Shown in pieces: positions 1 to 7,433 of a DNA stretch of 33,215 nucleotides. The position numbers and the translations under genes are program-made. The first letter of the stretch is position 1; each line of letters starts with the position of its first letter. The notes below the pieces were generated by a model, which worked only from the letters and a program-made list of their open reading frames with translations, had not been told where the DNA came from and did not search any database. Source of the stretch: Cesiribacter andamanensis AMV16 (GTDB lineage Bacteria > Bacteroidota > Bacteroidia > Cytophagales > Cyclobacteriaceae); assembly GCF_000348925.1 (NCBI RefSeq), contig NZ_AODQ01000040.1:1-33215 (forward strand), given 5' to 3'.

Positions 1-786
1 GAAGAGTTCCTTCAGGCTTGCTTCAAGCCGCTCCAGGCTTTTGGTGCTAGCGGTGGGTTCGGTCAGGGTCTGTCCAAATTCAAACCAAAGGCCTTCGCCG
101 GTTTCCAGGTACCGGCCCGGCTGTTTGGGCTGGGCATCGGTGGCTTCGTCATAGTTATATTCGGGCAGATAGACCGCCTTCATCAGTTTTTTGAGTGCAG
201 CCCAGCCGATGGTGGCTTCTTTAGGGCCTTCCAGACCCTCCTGCCAGGCGGTTGCCTCCCGCTGGGCAAAGCTGGCGTTCAGCCAGATATCAATGTGTTT
301 TTTGGAGGGCAGAATTTCCCGGTAATGAACCTCCAGGGGAGCTTCTTTTCCGGCTACTTCGTAAGCGGCCTGTATAAGTTCCTGCAGAAAATATTCCCAC
401 ATGAGGGGGTCGGCAGGGGTGCCGCTAAACAGCAGCTCGCCAGGCTGGCTTAGCAGCTGAATTTCCAGCGTAGCATCGCCCGGGCGAGCCTCTTTGGGTT
501 TATTGGGCCAGATGCTTTTGCGAAGCTGCTCCAGCAGGGCCTTACGCCACAGATCGGGCAGGGCGCCCTGCCAGCTCCAGTCGTCCTGCAGGGTAAATCC
601 CTCTTCCAGAATTTCTTCTTCGCTCAACTCTTCCCGGTGCAGGTAGCGCAGGTCAAACTGTACCAGCAGCTGATCGGGCTTCAGGCTAAGCTCCAGGTGA
701 TAGGCGCTGTGAAAGGGAGGGGGCACATTCTCGCCCGCATCAAAAAAAATATCCAGTTTGTGAATGCTGTCCAGGGCTATGCTCAT
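1..786 (-). CDS. Unknown protein, 3' end outside window
   Basis: An open frame of 262 codons runs leftward from an ATG at 784-786 and leaves the window without a stop. The product starts MSIALDSIHKLDIFFDAGEN and is acidic, Trp-rich and mostly polar, with no signal peptide or membrane segment. I do not recognise a family. A possible -7 box (TACCTTTA on the minus strand, 793-800) lies just upstream of the start, which supports this ATG. The gene is divergent from the phosphatase gene that starts at 855. Codon use matches the neighbouring genes, so it is very probably a real gene of unknown function. Confidence 0.7.
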   Translation of the reverse strand, partial: MSIALDSIHKLDIFFDAGENVPPPFHSAYHLELSLKPDQLLVQFDLRYLHREELSEEEILEEGFTLQDDWSWQGALPDLWRKALLEQLRKSIWPNKPKEARPGDATLEIQLLSQPGELLFSGTPADPLMWEYFLQELIQAAYEVAGKEAPLEVHYREILPSKKHIDIWLNASFAQREATAWQEGLEGPKEATIGWAALKKLMKAVYLPEYNYDEATDAQPKQPGRYLETGEGLWFEFGQTLTEPTASTKSLERLEASLKELF

Positions 787-854
787 AGGGTGTAAAGGTA
801 CGCAAATATGGCTTCCAGGAAACCTGTTGCGGCAATTAGTAGTATCCTATTAGT

Positions 855-1685
855 ATGGAAAAGTTATTTTTTAAGCTGCTGATGCTGGTAATGCTTGTTC
901 CAGTATCCTTCAGCTGCCAGTCTAATGCCATGCAAGAAGATCCGATCCTGCGCATCGAAGATAAATATAAAGAGCTGAATGCCGCTGCAGAATTTGTAAC
1001 GGTCAAGGGGGTACCTGTGGCCCAGAAGACCCGCTTTATCCGGGAAGAAGACCAGGTGCTGGAGGACTATGAAAACCTGCGGCAGATTGCCCTCATCCGC
1101 CACGGAGAGCCCGATCTGCACAAAACCGGCAAGTTCAGCTACGAGGAGGCCAAGGAGTATGTGAAGCACTACGACAGTGTGGGCATTATTCTGCCTGATG
1201 AGCCTTTCTTTGATGTAGAAGACAAGGAAGAGATCGCTTTCTTCAGCAGCACCATCAACCGGGCCCACAACACCGCCCAATACCTGTTTGGCGCCGATCG
1301 GGAAATGGTGGTATCCGCCGACTTCCGGGAGTTTGAGCGGCAGATCGGCAACCGCCGCATCCGCATGCGCCTGCCGCTAAAATACTGGACCACTACCGCT
1401 CGCATTAAATGGATGCTTGGCCTGGACCGCGAGGGCCTGGAAAGTTTTAGCGAGGCCAAAGAAAGAGCCCGCAAAGCCGCCAGCCTGCTGGACGATGCCA
1501 GCCGCACTACCCCTAAGGTGGTGCTGGTGGCCCATGGTTTTTTGAACCGCTACATCAAGCGCAACCTGGAGCGCGAGGGCTGGCGCGTGGTGCGCGATGG
1601 CGGCGACAACTATTTTGCCACCACCATACTGGTAAAGCTGGAGGAAGACAAGCCCGAATCCTTAATAACGGATTCGGATCGTTAG
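855..1685 (+). CDS. Histidine phosphatase superfamily lipoprotein
   Basis: The 276-residue product begins with a hydrophobic signal segment ending in VPVSFSC, so Cys21 could be a lipoprotein acylation site, although the lipobox is weak. The phosphoglycerate-mutase-like signature IRHGEP is at residues 81-86, with the predicted phospho-accepting His at 83. A second core motif, LVAHG, lies near residue 228, and a Ser/Arg/Asn segment (STINRAHNTAQ) lies between them as in branch 1 of the superfamily. The substrate cannot be told from the sequence; export suggests action in the periplasm or at the outer membrane. Its 3' end overlaps the convergent DUF2141 gene by 24 bases. The family call is secure; the specific function is unknown. 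Confidence 0.8.
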   Translation: MEKLFFKLLMLVMLVPVSFSCQSNAMQEDPILRIEDKYKELNAAAEFVTVKGVPVAQKTRFIREEDQVLEDYENLRQIALIRHGEPDLHKTGKFSYEEAKEYVKHYDSVGIILPDEPFFDVEDKEEIAFFSSTINRAHNTAQYLFGADREMVVSADFREFERQIGNRRIRMRLPLKYWTTTARIKWMLGLDREGLESFSEAKERARKAASLLDDASRTTPKVVLVAHGFLNRYIKRNLEREGWRVVRDGGDNYFATTILVKLEEDKPESLITDSDR

Positions 1686-2168
1686 CTGCTGTTGGGGTTC
1701 TTTTAGCTCAAAAGCGGCCTCCTGAAAGCGAGGTGCCCTGAACGTAGGCAGCTGATCGGCTGAGGCACCCCAGCCTTCTTTGGGATACCCCACCAGGTTG
1801 GTATCCATTTTTCCATTCTCATTTTCATCATGCAGCAGGGCAATGGCATAGGTGCCTGCCGGCAGCGAGCCGAATGCTACCTGTGCCTTACCCCCTTTAG
1901 GAGCTACCGCTAGCACTTTCAGGGCCTTCTGATTATCTTCCGGAAATCCATCTTCTGAATTGAACAGGGAGATGCGCACAAGTCCCTTGTTATTTCTGAG
2001 CCCTTCTACCGTAAGGTGCAGGCTGGCCGATGTGGATGGGGATTGCTCCAGGCCGGAAGCGGCCTGATCTAATGCGGCCCTGACGGGCAGGGCCTGCCAG
2101 CTAAAGGCGCTCAGACTTATTCCAAAAAGCAGAGTTAGCAGAGTCTTAAAGCTGTTGCCAGCTTGCAT
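1662..2168 (-). CDS. DUF2141 family secreted protein
   Basis: The product is about 168 residues with an N-terminal signal peptide (hydrophobic run TLLTLLFGISLSAFSW). The mature part fits the DUF2141 pattern: LTVEGLRNNKGLVRISLFNS, then LPAGTYAIALLHDENENGKMDTNLVG and a terminal beta-rich stretch. The acidic DENENGKMD loop resembles a metal-binding turn. I chose the ATG at 2166-2168 because the signal peptide follows it; an upstream GTG at 2192 and ATG at 2185 are possible but add a charged, unlikely N-terminus. The start lies inside the end of menE (stop at 2146), so translational coupling is likely. The biochemical role of DUF2141 proteins is not known. Confidence 0.75.
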   Translation of the reverse strand: MQAGNSFKTLLTLLFGISLSAFSWQALPVRAALDQAASGLEQSPSTSASLHLTVEGLRNNKGLVRISLFNSEDGFPEDNQKALKVLAVAPKGGKAQVAFGSLPAGTYAIALLHDENENGKMDTNLVGYPKEGWGASADQLPTFRAPRFQEAAFELKEPQQQLTIRIRY

Positions 2169-3231
2169 GTCGCATAATTTTTCCATTAGCACTTTCTACG
2201 AGTCGGGCTACATATAAGATTTGCTTTGGCGCCCAATAGGGGGGCAATGCATTGGAAAGGCAGCGCAGGAGCCCCTTTTCTACACTGCTTTCCAGCCTAT
2301 CTCCTTCCAATAAGAGGGCCACTTTTTGCCCCAGCTGCTCATCGGGCAGGGGGCCAGCCAATAGCCTTCGGCTCAGGCCAAGGGATGCCAGGCAACGCTG
2401 CGTTTCTGCCTCTACCCGTTCGGCCTGCACTTTAATGCCCCCGGAGTTGATGATGTTATCGGCCCGGCCCAGCCAGCGGAATCGCCTGCTGTCTAACAAC
2501 TCCACCACATCATTGGTTTGCACCGGCTTAGGCGTAACCGGTCCGCTGATGCGCAGGCAGCCACGCTCGTCGGTTTCCAGCCCAATCTGGGGCAGGGCCA
2601 CAAAGTACTCCTGCCGCTGGGGCCCGTTCAGGCGGCGCAGCGCTATGTGCGATACGGTTTCTGTCATACCATAGGTGCTGTACAGGGGCGCTTTTACCTG
2701 CTGTAAGGCCTCTTCCAAGGCTGGCGATACGGGAGCCCCCCCTATAATTACCGCCTTCATATCCTGCAGTAGCCGCAGGCTTTGCGCATCCGCCAGAATA
2801 GCCTGCAGCTGCAGCGGCACCAGGGCCGTAAAAAGGGGCTGCACGCCCAGGGCGAGCAGCTCCGGAAAAGGGTTGGCTGAGGGAGGCAACAGGTAAAGGG
2901 GCAGCGCTCCTTCTATGGCCCGCACCACCATCATCTTTCCCCCTATATAGGCTGGATTCATGCACAGCAGGGCCGGATCTCCGCTATCAAGGCCAAGCGC
3001 CTCCAGTGTGAGGCGGGCGCTTGCCTGCATATGTACCCGGGAGAGAGCAATGGGTTTGGGCGCACCCGTAGAGCCGGAGGTCTGAACGGTAAACTGCTCC
3101 TCTCCTTGCAGCCACTGCCGGGCAAAGCCTGCTGCCTCCTGCTCATGTGGGAGCGTAAGGGTAGCAGGGTCCAGCTGAAGGAGCCCGGAGGCAGAATAGG
3201 AGGTAGTGCGGATATGGAGGCGAAAGGGCAT
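2146..3231 (-). CDS. menE: o-Succinylbenzoate-CoA ligase
   Basis: This AMP-forming acyl-CoA synthetase would activate o-succinylbenzoate with ATP and CoA in menaquinone synthesis. The ATP-binding P-loop TSGSTGAPKP is at residues 51-60, and the adenylate-forming motif YGMTET follows in mid-protein. The C-terminal lid carries GRADNIINSGGIKV and a conserved ending NGKIMRH, whose Lys is the expected catalytic lysine. At 361 residues it is shorter than typical MenE (about 450), which is common in Bacteroidota. The start is the ATG at 3229-3231; a longer frame would need a TTG start and would translate through a terminator hairpin. It is separated from the rest of the men operon by a small gene. 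menC and menA are not in the window. Confidence 0.88.
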   Translation of the reverse strand: MPFRLHIRTTSYSASGLLQLDPATLTLPHEQEAAGFARQWLQGEEQFTVQTSGSTGAPKPIALSRVHMQASARLTLEALGLDSGDPALLCMNPAYIGGKMMVVRAIEGALPLYLLPPSANPFPELLALGVQPLFTALVPLQLQAILADAQSLRLLQDMKAVIIGGAPVSPALEEALQQVKAPLYSTYGMTETVSHIALRRLNGPQRQEYFVALPQIGLETDERGCLRISGPVTPKPVQTNDVVELLDSRRFRWLGRADNIINSGGIKVQAERVEAETQRCLASLGLSRRLLAGPLPDEQLGQKVALLLEGDRLESSVEKGLLRCLSNALPPYWAPKQILYVARLVESANGKIMRHASWQQL

Positions 3232-3236
3232 GGCAC

Positions 3237-3267
3237 AAAAAAAGGTGTTGGTTTTCAAACCAACACC
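3237..3267 (-). terminator. Intrinsic terminator just before menE start
   Basis: On the minus strand a perfect stem GGTGTTGGTTT / AAACCAACACC (3244-3267) is followed by seven T (3243-3237). It is a textbook rho-independent terminator for the small gene 3365-3550. The T run ends only five bases before the menE ATG, so there is no room for a promoter between them and any transcript reaching menE from upstream must pass the hairpin. Confidence 0.85.
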
Positions 3268-3364
3268 TAAAGAAGCAAAATCCAAAATGCTCTAAAAATA
3301 AATTGAGCATTGCTGCAGGGCAGCCAAAAAATAAAAAATCGTTATGTATTGGAATACGTGATGC

Positions 3365-3550
3365 TTAGCTCAAATTGATCGCTCCTTCCACTACGTCGAA
3401 GCGGCGTTTGATATCCCGGAAGCTAATGGGCTGGCGCATGGCCGATGCTTTCTTAACCCCTACCAGTTTGGCATACAGTTGCTCCACCTCTTGCTCAGAC
3501 ATGCCATCAATATGGCGGAACAGTGCTAGTTTTTTTTCGGCCAGTGTCAT
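3365..3550 (-). CDS. Small conserved-looking protein, unknown function
   Basis: This is a 61-residue product starting MTLAEKKLALFRHIDGMSEQ, charged and probably helical, with no signal peptide, Cys motif or membrane segment. The start is the ATG at 3548-3550: a good promoter (3574-3605) puts the transcript start near 3567, which rules out an upstream start at 3604. With its own promoter and terminator it looks like a monocistronic gene inserted between menB and menE. The composition of the N-terminal part (short helix, SEQEVEQLYAKL) resembles small Bacteroidota proteins of unknown role; I cannot name a family. Confidence 0.65.
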   Translation of the reverse strand: MTLAEKKLALFRHIDGMSEQEVEQLYAKLVGVKKASAMRQPISFRDIKRRFDVVEGAINLS

Positions 3551-3573
3551 ATCGGTCGATGTAATATTTAAAT

Positions 3574-3605
3574 CAAATTTACACCTAAATACGTTACCAA
3601 CCAAC
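3574..3605 (-). promoter_or_regulatory. Bacteroidota-type promoter of small gene
   Basis: On the minus strand a perfect -7 element TAAATTTG (3574-3581, consensus TAnnTTTG) is preceded by a 20-base spacer and GTTG (3602-3605, consensus TTTG at -33). The predicted start near 3567 leaves a leader of about 17 bases before the ATG at 3550. The call is by consensus matching only. Confidence 0.5.
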
Positions 3606-3721
3606 CAAAAGTTCTATAATATGTTGTGAATAAATATGTTATGCATGACGAATAAGCGTTCCTTATTCTGAAAAAGAGGAGTTTGACCAAATTTTCGGAT
3701 GTGCTTTTCAAGAGAATACAC

Positions 3722-3747
3722 AAAAAAAGCGACGCAGGCGCCGCTTT
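3722..3747 (-). terminator. Intrinsic terminator after menB
   Basis: Minus-strand AAAGCGGCG-CCTG-CGTCGCTTT forms a nine-pair stem with one G-U wobble and a four-base loop, and runs into seven T. It sits about 115 bases past the menB stop and probably ends the menI-menB transcript. In the 310-base gap 3551-3860 I see only this terminator and the small-gene promoter; 3606-3721 and 3748-3860 hold nothing recognisable. Confidence 0.75.
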
Positions 3748-3860
3748 AATACGTTTAATTTTTTTATAACAAATCATTGCCAGGCTCGCTCCGCCAGTAC
3801 AACTGGCGCTGCTTCTGCTCCGCCTTGCAGCTACCGGTAACTGAGACCCTCAATAGTCCC

Positions 3861-4703
3861 TTAGGGAATCCACTTGATGTCCTTAAAGTTGGGTTTCCGT
3901 TTTTCCAGAAACGCATTCCGGCCTTCCTTCGCTTCTTCGGTCATGTAGGCCAGACGGGTAGCCTCGCCTGCAAATACCTGCTGGCCTACCATGCCATCGT
4001 CCGTCAGGTTAAAGGCAAACTTGAGCATTTTAATAGACGTAGGCGATTTTGCCAGGATCTCCTGCGCCCACTGATAGGCGGTAGCCTCCAGCTCGGCATG
4101 TGGTACCACGGCATTGACCATCCCCATTTCGTAGGCTTCCTGCGCAGAATAGTTGCGCCCCAGGAAAAATATCTCGCGGGCACGCTTCTGGCCTACCATT
4201 TTGGCCAGATAGGCCGAGCCGTAGCCGCCATCAAAGCTGGTTACATCGGCGTCGGTCTGCTTAAAGATGGCATGCTCCTGGCTGGCCAGGGTAAGATCGC
4301 ACACCACATGCAGGCTATGGCCACCCCCCACTGCCCAGCCGGGCACTACGGCAATCACAACTTTTGGCATAAAGCGGATAAGCCGCTGCACTTCCAGAAT
4401 GTTGAGGCGGGGCATCCCGGCCTCATCTACATAGCCCTGGTGGCCCCGGGCGTTCTGATCGCCCCCACTGCAGAAGGAGTATACCCCGTCTTTGGTAGAG
4501 GGCCCCTCGGCAGAGAGCAGCACTACCCCTATGGAGGTATCTTCTCGGGCATCCAGAAACGCCTCAAACAGCTCCCCTACCGTTTTGGGGCGGAATGCGT
4601 TGCGCACATTGGGCCGGTTAAAGGCAATGCGGGCCACGCCATTGGCTTTCTTATAGGTAATATCTTCGTATTCCTTTACTGTTTTCCACTGTATGGTACT
4701 CAT
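3861..4703 (-). CDS. menB: 1,4-Dihydroxy-2-naphthoyl-CoA synthase
   Basis: MenB is a crotonase-fold enzyme that closes the second ring of the naphthoquinone from o-succinylbenzoyl-CoA. The 280-residue protein has the oxyanion-hole regions FCSGGDQNARG and GWAVGGGHSLH, then QTDADVTSFDGGYGSAYLAK and the conserved C-terminus EGRNAFLEKRKPNF. The Asp in QTDADV is the residue present in the bicarbonate-independent MenB type; the E. coli type has Gly there and borrows bicarbonate. This assignment rests on that single position from family knowledge. The start MSTIQWKTVK at 4701-4703 matches the usual MenB N-terminus; the longer frame to 4757 adds a non-conserved tail. It follows menD by 75 bases in the same direction. 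Confidence 0.93.
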   Translation of the reverse strand: MSTIQWKTVKEYEDITYKKANGVARIAFNRPNVRNAFRPKTVGELFEAFLDAREDTSIGVVLLSAEGPSTKDGVYSFCSGGDQNARGHQGYVDEAGMPRLNILEVQRLIRFMPKVVIAVVPGWAVGGGHSLHVVCDLTLASQEHAIFKQTDADVTSFDGGYGSAYLAKMVGQKRAREIFFLGRNYSAQEAYEMGMVNAVVPHAELEATAYQWAQEILAKSPTSIKMLKFAFNLTDDGMVGQQVFAGEATRLAYMTEEAKEGRNAFLEKRKPNFKDIKWIP

Positions 4704-4778
4704 ATCGTCTGGTTTTAAATTTTCTTCATTTGAAATCAACGCAGGCTGCAGGGGCATAGCCTGGATGCTTATTCTCTA

Positions 4779-6530
4779 TCAGGCAGAGCCCTGCGATAGA
4801 ATGGCTTTTTTGAAACGGCCGAAGAGCTCGGTGCTGGCTTCACTATTGCTAAAGACTTCCAGCACTTTTGCCCCTCCGTTCGGAGCCAGAAACCGGGGCA
4901 GTTCCCGCTCAAACTCTTCCCGGCTATGGCAGGCTGCATACTGCATGCCGGCATCCAGGGCGCTGGCCCGGGCCGAAAATGGCTGATGGGTCACAAAGAA
5001 CTCCTCAAGTTCAGGCTGGCGCCGGGGCCCCTCGATCATCCGGAAAATTCCCCCTCCGCCATTGTTGAGTACCAATATGCGCAGATTTGCCGGCAGAAAG
5101 GTATGCCAGAGGCTGTTGCGGTCATACAAAAAGGCCATATCGCCGGTAATGAGTACCGTAAGTCCCTTGCTCACCACGGCGCAGCCTACGGCTGTGCTGC
5201 TGGACCCATCAATGCCGCTGGTGCCCCGGTTGGCCCATACCTGCACCCCTTTCTGATCCTGGGAAAGGCCCGCAAAATTGGCATAGCGCACCGACATGCT
5301 GTTGGCCAGGTGCAGCTGTGTTCCCTCCGGCAGGGACTGCAGACAGCGGCGCAGCGCGGCAAACTCTCCCCAGCTTTCGCCAGCCGGGCTTTGCTCAAAA
5401 AAAGCTGTGGCAACCCCTTCGGCCAGGGACTGCTGCTCCTGCCAGTGGGTGTAATAGGTCTTCTGAGTGGAATCCTGCTCGATGGTTTGGGGCAGGCGCT
5501 TGTTCAGCTCCTGAAAGAAATGGAGCGGTGCTACCGGCACAATGCGGGTCAGGCTCTGAAAGGTATCGGCTACGGGTCCCTGGGCCTGCAGATGCCAGTG
5601 TGCCCTGGGCGGATGTTTGCGCAGGTAGAGCTTCAGGTTTTTGCTGATGACCGAGCGGCCAAAGGTGATCAGCAGCTCGGGCTGCAGCGCCTCCTGCAAG
5701 CCGGTACGCTTCCCCGGAGCACCCGTCTGCATCAGAAAATAATCCTGCTGGCTGATGCGGCCCTTAAGCCCATGCAGGTTGGTGATGATATCGGCCACTA
5801 CCGGCAACTGCTGCTGCAGGCTGCTGTGTTCCAGCGCTTCCAGCAGGGGGGTAGAGGGTTCGCACTGCCCGGCTACAATCAGCTTGCGGCCATACTGCTG
5901 CCATTCCAGAACCAGTTGCTCCCATTGAGGATCAGACAGTTGGGCCTCAGCCTGCCAGCGCTCTACTACTTTCAGGTCCTGAGAATACTGCCAGACTGCA
6001 TCCGGACTGGGATAGAAAGGCTCCCGCAGGGGTATGTTGATGTGTACCGGGCCTTTGGGTCCGGTCTGGGTTAAGGAGATGGCTTCGTTTACCAGGCGGT
6101 AGAGGTGCCATACCAGATCAGGATGCTCATAGGTATCGGGAAGCTGATAGCTACCCTTTACATGAGGGCCGTAGAGCTGCTGCTGCCGCAGGGTCTGGCC
6201 ATCCTGCTGATCGATCCATTCCGGCGGCCGGTCGGCCGTAAGCACCAGCAGCGGAATTTGCTGGTAAAAGGCTTCTGCCACGGCCGGGGCGTAGTTGTAG
6301 GCCGCCGTACCTGAGGTACAGATAAGGCCTACGGTTTCGCCCAGGGTTTGCGCCATGCCCAGGGCAATGAAAGCGGCGGCCCGCTCATCGGGCACCACGC
6401 GAGTCTGCAGCTGCGGGTGCCGGGCTACAGCCAGGGTAAGGGGGGCACAGCGGGAGCCGGGCGACAGCACAAAATGGCGAATGCCCAGGCGAGCACTAAG
6501 TTCGGCAATGTCAGTGATGGGCTGTAGCAT
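4779..6530 (-). CDS. menD: SEPHCHC synthase (menaquinone step 2)
   Basis: MenD is a thiamine-diphosphate enzyme joining isochorismate and 2-oxoglutarate to give 2-succinyl-5-enolpyruvyl-6-hydroxy-3-cyclohexene-1-carboxylate. The N-terminal Pyr domain has the family pattern FVLSPGSRCAPLTLA and DERAAAFIALGMA, whose Glu is the expected cofactor-activating residue. The C-terminal PP domain shows GTSGIDGSSSTAVG, then GDMAFLYDRNSLWH and LNNGGGGIFRMI, the ThDP/Mg-binding segment. The length of 583 residues is normal. It is intact, lies 69 bases downstream of the sulfotransferase gene and is probably in the same transcript. Confidence 0.95.
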   Translation of the reverse strand: MLQPITDIAELSARLGIRHFVLSPGSRCAPLTLAVARHPQLQTRVVPDERAAAFIALGMAQTLGETVGLICTSGTAAYNYAPAVAEAFYQQIPLLVLTADRPPEWIDQQDGQTLRQQQLYGPHVKGSYQLPDTYEHPDLVWHLYRLVNEAISLTQTGPKGPVHINIPLREPFYPSPDAVWQYSQDLKVVERWQAEAQLSDPQWEQLVLEWQQYGRKLIVAGQCEPSTPLLEALEHSSLQQQLPVVADIITNLHGLKGRISQQDYFLMQTGAPGKRTGLQEALQPELLITFGRSVISKNLKLYLRKHPPRAHWHLQAQGPVADTFQSLTRIVPVAPLHFFQELNKRLPQTIEQDSTQKTYYTHWQEQQSLAEGVATAFFEQSPAGESWGEFAALRRCLQSLPEGTQLHLANSMSVRYANFAGLSQDQKGVQVWANRGTSGIDGSSSTAVGCAVVSKGLTVLITGDMAFLYDRNSLWHTFLPANLRILVLNNGGGGIFRMIEGPRRQPELEEFFVTHQPFSARASALDAGMQYAACHSREEFERELPRFLAPNGGAKVLEVFSNSEASTELFGRFKKAILSQGSA

Positions 6531-6599
6531 AGAATGGGATCAGGCCTGCAATATTACTAAATTTAGCGGGCTCAGAAAAAAGGGGAGTTACCGGTGGGC

Positions 6600-7433
6600 T
6601 CATTCCAGAAATCCCTCCCAGGCACTTCCCTGTAATTCCTGTTGAATTTCGGCATAATTGAGCAGGAGCTGCGAAAGGGGCTCTGGGTTCTGCTTTTTCA
6701 GAAGGGAATAAAGTGCCTGCGGCCTAACCCCTAAAAATTTCTGGATGCGAGCAAATTCCTCTTCAGGTGTAGCCTGCAGCGCCTCATAGCTAATGGACAA
6801 TACAGCAGGGTAATCCTTTAACTGCCGGGCAAATACCTGCTGCAAATGCTCTATATGTCCCATACGCTGGAGCAACACTTCCGGCAGCAGCTCGATCGCT
6901 TTGGATTTTGTATCCTGCCTATATTTTCCATTAGACATTGACCATCGCTTATTGGCCTTAGCAATTTCTTCCGAAACAATTATTCTTAATAAATTATGCC
7001 GCTGCAAGTGAATTACCGGCCACTGCTGCTCCCGCCAAAAATTCCAGAAGGCTATCCCTGTATCGGTATATACCTGCTGGTAAAACAGCTTACTACCCAA
7101 AGCCTGTACCTGTTTGCTATGGGGCCTTTTAAAAATGTACGTAAGAAAATTCAGCCCCCCTTCTCGACTGAAATAGGGACCTAGTTCTTCACCCAATGAC
7201 AGAATATGTGGATGACTATTAAGCGCCGTATGAACCCAGGTGGAGCCACTACGAGAATAAGAAAGCAATAAGAAGGGCGTATAGGCTCGATGCCGAAAAA
7301 AGGGCAGAAAGCGGCCGCTCCTTTTGATCGTATTCAAGGCCCGAAGCTTGAAGATAGAAAACGGGCTATGAGGCTGCACCTCCTGGCCTTGCGGAGGCTG
7401 GACTCCTGTAGGAGGGCTAACGGCTTGCTTCAT
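6600..7433 (-). CDS. Sulfotransferase family protein inside men operon
   Basis: This 277-residue protein has the PAPS-dependent sulfotransferase layout. The 5'-phosphosulfate loop YSRSGSTWVHTAL is near residues 58-70, a 3'-phosphate-like segment QRHNLLRIIVSEEIAK lies mid-protein, and the C-terminal LLKKQNPEPLSQLLLNYAEI resembles the NodH-like group. The expected role is transfer of sulfate from PAPS to a hydroxyl or amine of a lipid or carbohydrate; the acceptor is unknown. The start MKQAVSPPTG (7431-7433) overlaps the end of menF by 17 bases, pointing to translational coupling. Stretches around 6900-7190 are visibly more AT-rich than the men genes, so the gene may have been inserted into the operon. 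It could be an unrelated passenger. Confidence 0.8.
   Translation of the reverse strand: MKQAVSPPTGVQPPQGQEVQPHSPFSIFKLRALNTIKRSGRFLPFFRHRAYTPFLLLSYSRSGSTWVHTALNSHPHILSLGEELGPYFSREGGLNFLTYIFKRPHSKQVQALGSKLFYQQVYTDTGIAFWNFWREQQWPVIHLQRHNLLRIIVSEEIAKANKRWSMSNGKYRQDTKSKAIELLPEVLLQRMGHIEHLQQVFARQLKDYPAVLSISYEALQATPEEEFARIQKFLGVRPQALYSLLKKQNPEPLSQLLLNYAEIQQELQGSAWEGFLE

Noticed and set aside
3777-4718. 313-codon open frame on the plus strand
   Set aside because: It is antisense to menB, whose product is clearly recognised; GC-rich codon bias leaves opposite frames open.
4926-6074. 382-codon open frame on the plus strand
   Set aside because: Antisense to menD over its whole length, with no recognisable domain.
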